From positions 297,503-361,502 of the forward strand of contig JACVRA010000054.1 of assembly GCA_019828545.1 (NCBI GenBank): DNA of 64,000 nucleotides, given 5' to 3'. Origin of the DNA: Paracamarosporium sp. OC-R06-R3. Taxonomy: Eukaryota > Ascomycota > Dothideomycetes > Pleosporales > Didymosphaeriaceae. This document shows, piece by piece, positions 11,201 to 22,942 of the stretch; position 1 is the stretch's first letter, and each line of letters begins with the position of its first letter. Below the pieces are notes generated by a model. It ran no database searches and was not told the DNA's origin. It saw only the letters and a program-made list of their open reading frames with translations. The translations under genes and the position numbers were made by a program.

Positions 11201-12631
11201 TCGAAAGATTGGAAGCTGCAGAGCTCCTCTGAGAACTGGGGATGCCGACGTCTTTGGGTTCATATTGTTCCCTTTGCTGACTTGCCCAACCCACCGAAAG
11301 AGCCTGAGCCCGCTCCTGAAGTAGTTATGCAGGCCCCTTCTGAGCCAACTCAGCATGTCGAACAGCCTCCTGTGTCGGACGTACCTACGCAGCATGGTAC
11401 CCCTGCTCCAACCGGCGAAGGTGTGCAATCAGCAATAGAGCCAATTTCGGAAGACACGCCGATGAGTGAGTCAGATGAGACGGGCCTAGATCCGCCACCG
11501 ACCGGCACGCCTCCTGTGGATGTCGAACGACCGACATCTTCCACCGATGCAGTCGAAGGTCATGATACCGCCATGGTTGGAGTAGATGCATCCGCCCCGC
11601 CTGATCCTCCCGCTGTTGATATTGTTATTCCGAATAGCACAAGTGATGATACGGAAATGGGAGGAACTCAAGAAGATGCTGCGTCGCTTCCACCACCTCC
11701 AACTGACTTGCCTATCCCTCCATCCGGGGATGTACAAGAGCGTCCGCAAACTCCTCCACCTGTCGAAGCGCCACGAGCACCGACACCAGAGCCTCCACCC
11801 GATGAGATTTACTTCTTCCTCAAATACTTTGATGCAGAAAAGCAAACCCTTGAACCGAAGGGCTCTTTTATTACCCACAAATCTGCGCGTCTCGATAACA
11901 CCGTACAGAAACTATTGGAGCTACCAGACACAAAGTTTGAATGGTGGGAAGAAGAAGATCTTGTCCAAGCCCGTGCCCTCCGGCGCAATAAGTCCTTCGC
12001 CTCAAATGACCTTCACAACGCGGCCACAATCATCTACACTGTCCCTCTTACAGATGACCAGAAGAATGCCCTTGCTGACCGCGCGGCCTTTGCCGACTTA
12101 CAGCAATACCTTAGATTCCGTGCTAACGCGCGAAATTTCCCCTGCCGCATGAACGGACACTTCACCTTCAATTACTTTTCCTCTCAGTACTACAAAGGCG
12201 TCCATGTCAATGGACACCGTCATGGGCATGGCAGTCGTATATACCATTCTGGCGCCACCTACGAAGGGTCTTTCCGTCTAGGTCAACGCCACGGACATGG
12301 CCTCTACACCTTCCAAAACGGAGATACGTATGATGGCGATTGGGTTGCCAACCAGCAACATGGCACGGGCACCTTCGTAGAAGCGACGACAGGTAACACA
12401 TATACCGGGGGCTGGAAAAACGACAAGAAGTTTGGCGAAGGCGTCACGCATTGGAAGAGCGCGCAGGAAACAGAACGCTTGTGTCGCATCTGCTGGGAAG
12501 AGCCGTCCGAGGCGGCATTCTATGATTGTGGGCACGTGGTTGCATGCGTGCAGTGCGCGAGGCAAGTGGAAAATTGCCCGGTTTGTAGGCGCAGGGTGTT
12601 GAGTGCTATGAAACTTTATTACGTGGCGTAG
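8283..12631 (+). CDS. MATH - degenerate USP - MORN - RING multidomain protein
   Basis: Exons 8283-8762 and 8939-12631 join in phase 0 (176-nt intron GTAAGT...TGCAG) to give 1390 residues. In order there are a Pro/acidic disordered N-terminus (1-240), a MATH domain (about 255-450; ITWLIDNYN, then GGYEWQIKFYPKG), and a ubiquitin-specific-protease-like core (about 470-790). A second Pro-rich acidic linker follows, then a C-terminal ubiquitin-like or capping segment with DEIYFFLKYFD, MORN-type repeats (about 1255-1340; YEGSFRLGQRHGHG, YDGDWVANQQHGTG) and a C3HC4-type RING (1342-1383; CRIC ... CGH ... CPVC). In the USP core the Cys box reads GLQSIALRDNGGSPDGNF, where active enzymes have GLxNxGxxCYxN. 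The His box before WYNYTDSREG has no His. It therefore looks catalytically dead. The RING suggests E3 ligase activity. Ascomycetes have proteins annotated as MATH and UCH domain proteins; this appears to be one of them. Confidence 0.85.
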
Positions 12632-13292
12632 AGTCCCAGCAAGTTATGGACTCCGGTCTGTCTATTGCTGTCGATGCCACGCCATGGTTTGTACAAGAGT
12701 GAGTCTCGGCATTTGAGCGTCGGGGTGATTGGCGTTCGGATGACTTTGGATGGTGATAGTGGGTGGAGTATGGTTCAGTATAGTTCCCTTTTTCTACATT
12801 CTTACGTTTCTGTCCAGTCGTTCCTTAGCGGGGTGCTAGGTGTACACGGCGTCGTGCTTACTTGGTTGATATATGAGAAAGCGAGTTAACACAAAGGTTC
12901 ATTGGTTAAGATTTCTGAGAACGATTAGATAGCGCAATTGATTTTGGATCTTGCGAGAAATTTGACGCGTCACGAGGTTGTCAAGTTAACAATGCTACTC
13001 CTGCTCTTATTCCATACGGAATGCAGATAGAGGCCTGTGTATTGGGGTCCATTGGGTTGAGAACAGGCTGTACCTCGGCATTAGATCCGAGGAATAGCCG
13101 ATTTATTGCCGACCCATCTCCCCACCGAGCTGCTCGAGCTTAGGCGTCACTGCTCCTCCGCATCGTAAACTTCGAGCATTTGCGCCCACGTCACCGAGTG
13201 AACAGCCGAGTCAAGGCCACCGAAGCTGCTACGCATACCCTCCGTCATGAGCGATCCGTGAAAGTAGCAATATCTCCATACAAAAGCCCGCC
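12632..13292. other. Intergenic stretch between MATH/RING gene and VPS18
   Basis: 3' UTR of the upstream gene and promoter of VPS18. Pyrimidine-rich around 12781-12825. No TATA box or gene is evident. Confidence 0.5.
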
Positions 13293-16200
13293 ATGGCGTA
13301 CGATTCGTCTTTGGGGTACGCCGCTCCTGGCACGAGCAACTTCCAAGACGGCGATGCGGCGCTTCCCATGTTCAACATCGAGCGCGTATCGCTGCAATTC
13401 TCGGTAGCCTCTGACTTCGTTGCTGCCGCAGTCGCAAACAATGTCCTGATCCTCGCGCTGTCCACAGGGCGCATTCTGCGGATAGACTTGGACAGTCCTG
13501 CCGATATCGACGGTTCGCTGATTCCTGGGTAACATGTAGTTGGGCCTGCTCTGATGATGCGCAGATATCGACTTACCCAAGAAAACGTCTGAGATTGGCG
13601 TCATCAAGCGCCTATTCCTCGATCCATCGGCTTCCCATCTCATCATCACCACTACCCTCGCCGAGAACTTCTACCTCCACACCCAGTCGCGGACACCCAA
13701 AGCCCTGTCACGGCTAAAAGGCGTTGTGATCGAAAGTGTATCATGGAACCCGTCGCAGCCGACTGCCTCAACCCGAGAGATTTTAGTCGGTGCATCTGAC
13801 GGAAACATATACGAAGTCTACATCGAGCCGTCGTCTGAATTCTACCGGCGGGAGGAGCGATATCTGAAGGCAGTATACAAGACCAACGATGGGCCTATCA
13901 CAGGACTGTGGACAGACATTGTGCCTGGGAGGAACGACTTGCGACGCGTTGTTATCGCGACCCCGTCAACGTTCCTACACTTCGCAGGCAAGGTTGGACG
14001 ACATGGGCATGAAGGTAGCGGCTCCATCTTCTCTAAGCTTTTCGAGAGCGAATCTGCCACCGTACATGAGATTCCAAACGTCGCCTCCACGGCCCCGTCG
14101 CTCCTTGCCGTTTCGCCCGAAGTCGAAGAAACTCCGTCTTCCGATCACACAAATGCGGAGAGGATATTTGGATGGCTTACTTCGCACGGTGTGCTTCATG
14201 GCAAATTGCTTCTGTCATCGGACACGTCGGAGCTGGGCGGCAGAGTTTTGGGCGAGTCCAAGATGCTGCCTAGATCACATATCCCACCCTCACACACCGC
14301 TAGCGGACGTAATAGGCGGACACAAGACTCGGTCACATCCATGGTTCTCAGTCAATGGCATGTTTTGCAACTCATTGACGGGAGAATAGTGGCAACAAAC
14401 CGACTGGATGACACAATCGTGCTGGATCAGGTCGTATTGGAGCCTGGTCAGACTGCAGTAGGTCTGGTAGCAGACATCAAAAAGAACACATACTGGCTCT
14501 TTACAAATCAAGAGATTTTCGAGGTTGTCATTACGGACGAAAGCCGAGACGTTTGGAAAATCATGTTAAAGGCACAACATTTCGAAGCGGCATCTCAATA
14601 CGCCAAGAGTGCGGCGCAGAAGGACGCTGTGGCGACAGCATCTGGCGATTACTTAGTCGGCAAAGGACAATACTCGGAAGCTGCCGCTGTCTACGGACGA
14701 AGTACTAAGCCGTTCGAGCAGGTGGCACTCACCTTTATTGACAAGGGAGAGCAGGATGCATTGCGCAAATATCTCCTCACAAAGCTTTCAACTCTAAAGA
14801 AGTCCTCCACCATGCAGCGTATCATGGTGGCTACATGGCTCACTGAGCTCTACATGGCTAAGCTCAACACGTTGGACGATACCATCACTACGAAGGCGGA
14901 ACTTTCCGAAAGCATGAATACTGCTGAGACTCAAGATCAGCTGTCGGTCATTCGTAGAGAATACCAGGAATTTGTTGCAAAGTATAAGTCTGATCTAGAC
15001 CGGAAGACAGCCTACGAGATCATCAGCAGCCACGGAAGAGAAGAGGAGCTACTTTATTTCGCTACAGTAGTCAATGACTACAACTACGTCCTCGCATATT
15101 GGGTACAAAGAGAGCGATGGCGTGAAACTCTGGATGTACTCAAAAAGCAAACGGACCCTGAGGTCTTCTACAAATACAGTAGCGTACTCATGGCGCAGGT
15201 ACCTGTGGATCTTGTGGAGATCATGATGCGACAAACGAATTTAGACGCTCAGAAGCTCATACCCGCATTCCTCAACTACAACAACATCACCAAAGTCCCG
15301 CTGAACCAGAATCAAGCGGTGCGGTACTTACTGTTTGAAATCAACCAGCACCAGTCAACTGACGCGGCAATTCACAATACGCTGATCTCCATATACGCCT
15401 CGCACTTCACAACCGATGAATCGGCGCTTCTTGCATATCTGGAGGGGCAATCCATGGCCCATGAGCAAAACTACGATGCCGATTTCGCCCTGCGACTCTG
15501 CATTCAGCACAATCGCGTACAGTCATGCGTGCACATCTACAGCTCTATGGGGCAATACGTGCAGGCCGTCGACTTAGCCCTCAAATACGACGAAGTCGAT
15601 CTCGCCAGCAACGTTGCAGACCGCTCAAATACCGAGCCCGCTCTGCGAAAGAAGTTGTGGCTTGCCATCGCCAAGAAAGTCATCTCGCAAGCATCAGGAA
15701 TAAAGACGGCTATTGAGTTTCTGAGAAGAGTGGATCTGCTACGAATTGAAGACTTGATTCCTTTCTTCCCTGATTTCGTTGTAATCGACGACTTCAAGGA
15801 AGAAATATGTTCTGCGCTGGAAGACTACTCGCGCAAAATCGACGACTTGAAGAAGGAAATGGACGATTCTGAAGAAACGGCCGCGCATATCAAAACTGAC
15901 ATCAAGGCTCTCGAGCAGCGATACGCCATTGTGGAGCCGGGTGAACGATGCTACGTCTGCGGTCTTCCCCTCCTCGCCCGCCAATTCTTCGTGTTCCCGT
16001 GTCAGCACGCTTTCCACAGCGACTGTCTTGCTAAGAAGGTCGTAGAACTTGCGGGCATGGCCAAGGGCAAGCGTATCAGCGAACTGCAGATGGAAGTGAG
16101 CAAGGGCACGAGCACGGGTGCAAAAAGGGAGAAGGCGATTAGGGAATTGGATGCCCTGGTTGGGTCGTCTTGGTGAGTACATGTATCCTTCTAGCACAAG

Positions 16201-16314
16201 TTTGATCATGAGATGTTAACGCGCTGCAGTGTGCTATGTAGTGAGTTGGCTGTCAAGCTTATCGATGAGCCGTTCATTTCGGCTATGGATGACAGGGAAG
16301 AATGGGCTTTGTAG
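13293..16314 (+). CDS. VPS18: Vps18/Pep3, HOPS/CORVET core subunit
   Basis: Three exons (13293-13512, 13565-16172, 16230-16314) give 970 residues. Vps18 is a class C Vps protein that links tethering subunits to SNAREs on endosomes and the vacuole. The N-terminal half is the Pep3/Vps18 beta-propeller region (blocks DIDLPKK, LFLDPSASHLI, GNIYEVYIEP). The middle is a clathrin-heavy-chain-type alpha-solenoid (DYLVGKGQYSEAAAVYGRS, then a REEELLYFATVVNDY block). The C-terminus has a coiled coil and an H2-type RING from Cys869 (CYVCGLPLL ... FPCQHAFHSDCL). Exon 3 adds a conserved tail ending DDREEWAL. Intron 1 (52 nt) uses a non-consensus GTTCGC donor. It is required because only that junction keeps the frame and the DIDDIDLPKK block. 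The start is the first ATG in frame with the family N-terminus. Confidence 0.93.
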
Positions 16315-17207
16315 GTTTGGCGATATTCAAGGAAGATACCAATGCTATCACGTAATGCCTTTTCGACAGTCTGAGCACCGAGTTTTAATCTAAGGTATGC
16401 ATCCTAACGCCGACGATATTCAGGGCCTTGCTTTATTGCTGCATTGATGCTGCTGCATTACGTCAATATCTTTGTAGGGCTTGGTCTGTGATCGGCGTAA
16501 GTGTGGCATGTCATGGACTTGTGGCGCTCAAACGTAAGGTACACTTGCAACAGAATTTCTCTGGGAGCCCTTCGAGCCTTCATGACCAGACAGACACGTG
16601 CTGCATGGGATGATGGATGCTACCTTATCCGATGTGGTGGAATCGTGTTTATTGGTGCCGGCTAAGTAAACCTAGTAATGGCGGTTGTGACTGTCCTTCC
16701 CGAACTCGTCTCCAGCTCCGGTCCCTAATTTCGAAGCCTCGAAACAGCACCTTGAGCTTGGATTCAGTATAGAGACGTTGTGTATTCTCCAGGAAGAGCA
16801 ACAAGAAGACTAACAGCGCTCAACCGTCTCTCAATCAATTTATGATGTCCATCGCCAGACCAGACTGCGCACTACTGAATCGTCTTCATGCAGTTTGACC
16901 GCGCGTCCTAGAGAGGCATGTCATACTACCGTCCAATGTTTTTCCTTTAACATCCTGGTTCGCCAACTACTTCCGCGAGGCGCAGCAATGCTGATCGCTT
17001 AGGGTTTGGCACGTCCCGCTCCTTGACCCGTCTCACTCGCGAAGGAACATCGAACGACGCGCTAAAGTGCCAAGCAGGAGTCGCTACCGCTCGCGCATTG
17101 GTAAACATTGAAATTGAATGCCCTTCCTCTACCGACTTTGCTCGAGCCTGGATTTTCGACTGTGCTACTAACATCAACAGGTGCGATGGAGAAGGGAGTG
17201 AAGAGAA
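16315..17207. other. Intergenic region between VPS18 and membrane-protein gene
   Basis: Nearly 0.9 kb with only short random frames. It contains the VPS18 terminator region and the upstream region of the next gene. Nothing else recognisable. Confidence 0.5.
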
Positions 17208-19010
17208 ATGGACGTTGTTTATGGAAATGAACCCTCGTTCGCGTACGAGGAACCGCCGCCTTATTCGCCAGTACGCGAAGAGACCAGTAGCTTCTTAAGC
17301 GATGAGAAGGGAGATGGGATTGTGGTACGGATTGCGAGGACCTGGACGAGGACGGCATCAACGAATGTAACACCGAAGAAGATCGCGCGGTCTACATCGG
17401 ATCTCGTTCAGCAACGCACGTGGCCCGCCCTCAGGGATACGACAACAACGCATGTAACGCCAGTGATTTCCTCCTCGTCGCGAACCACGTGGAAATTCTT
17501 TCAGGACCGCATATGGCCGCCCATTAGAGAGTATCCGCTTAAAGGGACGCAAGTCTGGGCATTGTTGTTGCTTTGCCTAGGCATAGTTCCTTTCGTGATC
17601 TATGGGACGTTAACTCGGGGTTGGGTGGGAAGGTTTTATTACGATGCTTTCGCGGCGAAAACCCTTGGATGCGGTAATGCTATGGGCGTACCGCAAAACT
17701 CCACGGTGGCGGGAGTCGAGGCGTTGTTTGTCCTTGATTGGACGTTCGGCCGTTTTTCTTTCGCACGAGTCAAAACGATTGACGTGGCCTGGGACATCAT
17801 AGTTGGACGCGGCGTCCAAATGGTATTCTGGGCCATCTCGTATAGGGTCTTCACAGACGCGTTGCTCCGCCAGATCGAGCGTCACCCGGCGTCGTACGAA
17901 ACGTTCAAAAGCATCTGCCTGGAAGGTGCTGGCCTCGGCTCCACTTGGATCGTGTTCAAGCAACTGTTTCGTAACCGGAGCAAGCGCACCTGGTTTCTGT
18001 TCTACTACATGCTTCTTTCATCGTTCTACGTCCTGAGTATACCCCCGCTGCTCGGCGCCATGTCTGGTTATGATGGAACGACGATTGCCTGGGTCAGCGT
18101 GGGCGATGCAGATAACATCATTCCCTCTACACAGCTGCAAATAACGAACGTTGTGTTTGGTACGCATAACGCGTCGTTTGATGAGCCGCTGTGCGACTCC
18201 CAGACCCAAGAGCTATCCGACTGGTACTATCACCAGCAAGATATGGACAAGTACTGCGATTGTCAATTGCCCAACTCGACTGTACTCCCTTTCCTAGAGT
18301 GGCAGTACTACCTCAGCTCTCTCTCCTACGTAGGAGAGTCGTCTAAATCGCCTTACACACTCGGAGATTGCAAAAGGCAATTCCCAAACGACACAAAGGT
18401 CTACCAGTCTACCTGGGGACAAAACTCAGGATACGAGCCCGCTAAGAACTGGGGCAAGTACAACTGCAATGATACGTTTCCGGTCACACTTCGCAACAAC
18501 AAAACATACTCCATGTACGACCTCAATCTCGAGAGCGGCTACTGCTTCCAGGATAAATATTATACATACGTGGAATTGGCCGCTACTACGCGTTGTCTGC
18601 CTGATACGGCAAACCCAAGCTATCAGTGGGGTTTCTCTTCTGCCCTCATGGGCGTCATCCTCATCATCAACCTAGTGTGGTGTCTGACCATGTGGGTTGT
18701 TTGGCAAGACGCGCTGATGGCGAAGCTGGTGAGGAGAGGCTACCGCATGAGTCCGCTGAGAGCTGCTTTTGCGCTGACGGAAGCGGCACGGCGGAGAACA
18801 GGAATCTCCGTCGAGGGCTTGATAATGAAGGAGAGCAAGATGCTGAAGAAGGAATTGGAAGCAAGTAAAAGGAGAGGAGAAGCGGGTGTAGACAAAGACG
18901 TCTTTGAGGAGACTTGCGCAGATGCTGAGATAGATTACGGGAAAAAGCGTAATGTGATTGTTAAGAGACGGCCTGTCGGGAACAGAGACTTCGTCGATGA
19001 TAAGGCGTAA
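17208..19010 (+). CDS. Polytopic membrane protein of unknown function (600 aa)
   Basis: Single-exon frame starting with MDVVYGNEPSFAYEEPPPYSPV, a Pro-rich cytosolic-type N-terminus containing a PPPY motif of the kind bound by WW domains of Nedd4/Rsp5 ligases. Hydrophobic segments lie at about residues 112-135 (VWALLLLCLGIVPFVIYG), 155-180, 200-220 (VQMVFWAISYRVFTDALL), 262-290 (WFLFYYMLLSSFYVLSIPPLL) and 478-502 (LMGVILIINLVWCLTMWVVW). Between the last two is a loop of about 190 residues with several Cys (YCDCQLPNST) and N-glycosylation sequons (NST, NAS, NDT, NKT), which suggests an exposed, disulfide-bonded domain. The C-terminus is charged. I recognise the type (conserved fungal membrane proteins of this length) but no function. 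Confidence 0.8.
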   Translation: MDVVYGNEPSFAYEEPPPYSPVREETSSFLSDEKGDGIVVRIARTWTRTASTNVTPKKIARSTSDLVQQRTWPALRDTTTTHVTPVISSSSRTTWKFFQDRIWPPIREYPLKGTQVWALLLLCLGIVPFVIYGTLTRGWVGRFYYDAFAAKTLGCGNAMGVPQNSTVAGVEALFVLDWTFGRFSFARVKTIDVAWDIIVGRGVQMVFWAISYRVFTDALLRQIERHPASYETFKSICLEGAGLGSTWIVFKQLFRNRSKRTWFLFYYMLLSSFYVLSIPPLLGAMSGYDGTTIAWVSVGDADNIIPSTQLQITNVVFGTHNASFDEPLCDSQTQELSDWYYHQQDMDKYCDCQLPNSTVLPFLEWQYYLSSLSYVGESSKSPYTLGDCKRQFPNDTKVYQSTWGQNSGYEPAKNWGKYNCNDTFPVTLRNNKTYSMYDLNLESGYCFQDKYYTYVELAATTRCLPDTANPSYQWGFSSALMGVILIINLVWCLTMWVVWQDALMAKLVRRGYRMSPLRAAFALTEAARRRTGISVEGLIMKESKMLKKELEASKRRGEAGVDKDVFEETCADAEIDYGKKRNVIVKRRPVGNRDFVDDKA

Positions 19011-19372
19011 TGTAAATACCATTAACAAAGTAAAGTTCATATCTGCCACATTCTCATCACTCGATGCCTGTATTGTCCTGTTCCGAACAAGGAACGCAAA
19101 CTGCCAGTGCATGGGTATAAGCTTGGTAACCATCGAGCCCACGTGGCTATCCCACCGCTACAATCTTTGTATCATCCATTGTAATCGTAGAACGAGGTCT
19201 TGTCACTAAATTGTAAGATCTGTATTATATCATACATAGTTTGTCAGTAAGGCGTTCGAGCGTTGGAGAGAAAAAAAGACAATTTCGCCAAACTTGCGGA
19301 GACCGGTATTGTATTCAGTGAGGATACTGAATGCTGTAGATGACTGCGCATATGTTCCACGGGCAAAAAAGT

Positions 19373-19473
19373 TGGACTTGCTGGGAATCGAACCCAGGAC
19401 CTTTCCCACACGATGGAGCGAGCTTAGCTATCGTCCATGCTAAGGGAAAATTATACCACTAAACCACAAGCCC
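19373..19473 (-). tRNA. tRNA-Ala (anticodon AGC) with a 29-nt intron
   Basis: Reading the minus strand from 19473: acceptor GGGCTTG pairs with CAAGTCC and contains the G3-U70 wobble pair that specifies alanine. The anticodon stem TTCCC/GGGAA encloses the loop TTAGCAT, and the T arm is CTGGG-TTCGATT-CCCAG. The 29-nt intron sits at the canonical site between bases 37 and 38. The mature tRNA is 72 nt, with discriminator A at 19373 and no encoded CCA. This is a nuclear, cytosolic tRNA transcribed by RNA polymerase III. The internal A box (TGGTTTAGTGG) and B box (GGTTCGATTCC) are intact. Confidence 0.93.
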
Positions 19474-20886
19474 ATTCTGAGCATTTGATAACGACACTGC
19501 AAATTCAAAAATCTAAGTGCCGGAATATATAATTAGGGTCTTCGAAAATGGTTTCCCACATTTCAAAATCGAAAAAAGGCTTCTTTTACGGTCCTTTAAC
19601 AAAGTCGGTCTCTAGAGAGGAAACGTCGTATTTTGGCTTATGGTATCTGTTTTTACAGAAGAGTCCTGTCCGCTAGATACAAGCTTGCTAGTGCGGTAGC
19701 CCTTCCGACGGATGCTTTGCCTGGAATGTTAGCCCGACCGCAGTTGCTTATTTTACTTCTACCAATCATCGCTTTGGCATCAGCCCACGATGACGCAGTG
19801 AGCTGACATCCAATAGCGCTTAATGTTGGTGGCTGAAACTTTGACGCTACCAGACGATTGCGAGAAATGAGAAGTAGATTCCCAGATTTCGAATTGACAG
19901 CGACGCTTGGCACACTGTTCTCGCTCTTCATCATTGTATCTCGAAATGCTGAATTCGATATCCGCATGCGAATTACCTCATCGATGGAATGGCTGCGCTA
20001 CTGTACATATGCCATTGTCAGAGGTTCTCAGGTCACGTGATCTGGTGCAATGGCCACCAGCCGCCAGCTTCACCCTTTGACGTAGCCTCACCTCAGGCCA
20101 AGATTTAGCATTCAATGCGATAAAGCTTGTTTTCCACAATATCACGTGATGGCGCGTCGAATGGACTGTATTCAGGGTCATAACACCGCTACCTAAGATT
20201 CATAACAACACAACCTGCAGTTGCCTGTCCTACCAACGCCATCCCGTCGCTATCTTCCAGTGCCAATCCCCTCGCCCAATTTGATAGGTGTATGACACGA
20301 AACCGCTCTAGCCAACATGCTCTACTACCGTTACCGCTCGCGCTACACAACGCCTGAAAGACGAACTGTGCATCGGCCCCTCGGGAAGCCGGACGTTGGG
20401 TGTGAACAGCCGCCCTTTACCTACGACTTTCCTCTTCACCGATAACCCGATCCCGCCGTCCGCCGCTCCACGCAACATCCTCAGCGCTTCGACGTAACCC
20501 ACAGCATCCAGCCGTTCACAACTATTCTCGATAGCCCCGGGCCAACGTTCGTATCACGATAGGTACGGAACAACGGGAACGCAAAGGGAACGCTGCCTGC
20601 TCCCACGGAATAAGGTGTCGGCCTATATAGCCTGTGAAAAACCCAGCGTCGCGTGCTAGGTCAAGTGAACTGGAAGATTGCGATAAGACTTTGGGGACAG
20701 AATGGCATATGTGATCTGAGCTCCAGCCACACCCGGTCATTGGATAGCATACTAAAGCCTCAACCCAACATTTAGGGGGTCTTTCCAATCGTCCTGCTTA
20801 ACCCACCGCAAGCGCAGTAGGGAACCTAAAATAATGGTGTTCAAATCGCTTGCTAAGGTGAAGCCATATTCGCCCCTTTCGCAACG
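19474..20886. other. 1.4-kb stretch without a recognisable gene
   Basis: Downstream of the tRNA 5' side the sequence becomes less coding-like. Only short random frames occur on either strand. No tRNA, repeat or conserved protein segment could be identified. It marks the transition from the housekeeping block to the accessory region. Confidence 0.5.
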
Positions 20887-21597
20887 CTACTCTAGCTCAA
20901 AATATCGCTGAGGTTGCTCCCCGATTACCTGACCAGTCTTCGCCGCTGTCCTCATTCTTGCTATGATCTTCACAGCATCTGCTAACGCTTCTCTCGGAAA
21001 TCGATCGATAAAGCTTATCCAGCCAATTCCGTCCTCTGTGTCATCATGCGCTCTGAGCGCAATATTGTTAGCGATCAGACGTCGCAAACATGAGTCAGCC
21101 GGTGTGCCACCGTACACAATGCCAACACTCTCCGGTCCCATATTCCATTTCGAGCTCCTCAGCGCTAACAATATGGTCTTGACCACCGAGTTTTTGTATT
21201 TTACATCGATAATCTTCTCCCCAAAAACATAGGCTTCAGCAAGACGCACATACACCTTTTCTGCCTCTTCAGCTCTCGTCCTTCTATTGCTTTCGTTGCT
21301 CGCGTGATAAAGTATATCTGGCATGCTTCCGGTGTAGAGCCATTGGATGTAATCGCTCACAGTGCGAGCATTATCATCGGGAAGCTCCATAGTATTTGGG
21401 CAATCCCTAAGGTCCGTCCACTCTGGCTTTAACAAATTCTTGAAGAACTCTGAGCTTTTGCGTAGAACACCTCCATGAACATGGAGTGTTTCTGGACCAT
21501 CTCCAGTCCCGGGAACTACTATCTGAACGATGGTGTCGCAAGGACTAGGTTTGTTAGTCCGGACGGCTGAGGTCTTTAATCTTTCGACTTACTCCAT
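20887..21597 (-). CDS. BTB/POZ domain protein
   Basis: Two exons on the minus strand: 21597-21593 (ATGGA, only 5 nt) and 21544-20887, with a 48-nt intron (GTAAGT...CTAACAAACCTAG) that has a good branch site. The product is 220 residues, starting MDPCDTIVQIVVPGTGDG. Residues about 5-80 form a BTB/POZ domain: the IVQIVV strand, LHVHGGVLRKSSEFFKNLL (the classic 'H..vL...S.yF...' helix) and YIQWLYTGSMP. The rest is a helical C-terminal region. Such stand-alone BTB proteins are abundant in Pleosporales and other fungi. They may act as Cullin-3 adaptors, but substrates are unknown. Without the tiny first exon no ATG precedes the BTB strand in frame, which supports the model. Confidence 0.75.
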
Positions 21598-22942
21598 AAT
21601 AATGTCTGACAACGCAAAGAGTGATGATGAGACGAGGGAAGTCTCAACAAAGCATGGCAGCTGCTAAAGAATCGGGGCAGAATGATATGGAACCATTGGG
21701 CAGAAGACGCGCGCCGCATTCCTGCATTAGCGCTCGGTTGATGACGCGAGCAAGGGCCGTGTGACTGGCTGGCTAAACGCCCAAATCCTCAGGATCGATT
21801 CTACGCGACCCAATCAGGCTTTGCTCGCAAAACACCTTATCATGAAGATGTCCCACTTTGTCGCGCAAACTCACCACGGCCACATACTTCGTGGCCTGGC
21901 TTGCAATAAACACCTACTGCCAGAGCAACCAGACAGCTCCCAGGAAGACAGCAAATGCGCCTATTCTAACTAAAGGCGTGCCATAGAATTGGTTAAACAG
22001 GCCCGAACATGCTCACGCCCTAAGTAATAGGAAGTTCAATTCCAAGGTCTAATCAACTATGGATAAACGTCGCCTTCGCACCGCACAATTTGTTTCATCT
22101 GCACCCACACATCTCAGGTGTATCAAAACTGCCATCGCTCTTGTTTCATCCGAATCAATGAGTATTGACACATTAACAGTTCTGTCACTGTTCAGCATCG
22201 ATACGAAGAGCTCTGAACGCTTCAATCAAGTACTGCACACCGTGCACTGGGTATGCCGTTTCCTCCCCGCCCTGCATCCTGAGATCGCCATCGACATCTC
22301 GATCATTCTCTGGACTTGTGTCTCTCCAACCACCATTCCCAGGCCCTGTACAGCCTTCCTTAAACGCGTCCTTTCTAGATGGAAAACAACCCCAACCGCC
22401 ACTTACCCGCACCACGACGACCACCAACATGTCCTCCGCCAACATGTCCTCCGCCGCTCAGGACCGCCGCCACGGCTACTACGACGTTCATCACTACTTG
22501 CACTTTTGCGGATGGAGAAATCTTGTCCACTATATACTGCAATTAACCGCTAAGCCTCCCTTTGCTGAAACCAAGCTAATTCTGGAATATTCGGCATGAC
22601 TGAGTTCATAATAATATGACTTACATCTAAAGGTTGATTATAATTGGACGCAACGCGTCCGTGTATGCAGTCACGAAGAGCACCAGTCACGCGGACTATC
22701 AACGGGTTCCCATTCGCCAGGAAAGTCCACCCTAGTTTTGTGGCGCGTGCTAATTGAGCTAGGCTTCAATTGATCCGGTGAATGTTCTTGAGTTGACAAG
22801 GGGAGAGTCTTCCCCCTAGTACGGTATCCGCTGCTGATTTCCCGAATGTAATCTTGATTGGCTAGACTGTAGACTTAGCTCTGCTTGTAGCCTTGATAAC
22901 TAACGTTAGTAGGTATCTATAATATAGTCGTGCGTTAAGGCT
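21598..22942. other. 1.3-kb region with no supported gene
   Basis: It contains a plus-strand frame (22059-22553) and overlapping shorter ones with skewed Thr/His/Arg composition and no conserved block. I do not regard these as genes. A short ACATGTCCTCCGCCA direct repeat occurs near 22427-22455. Confidence 0.45.

Noticed and set aside
22059..22599. 164- and 93-codon plus-strand frames
   Set aside because: Skewed low-complexity composition, mutually overlapping, no conserved block.
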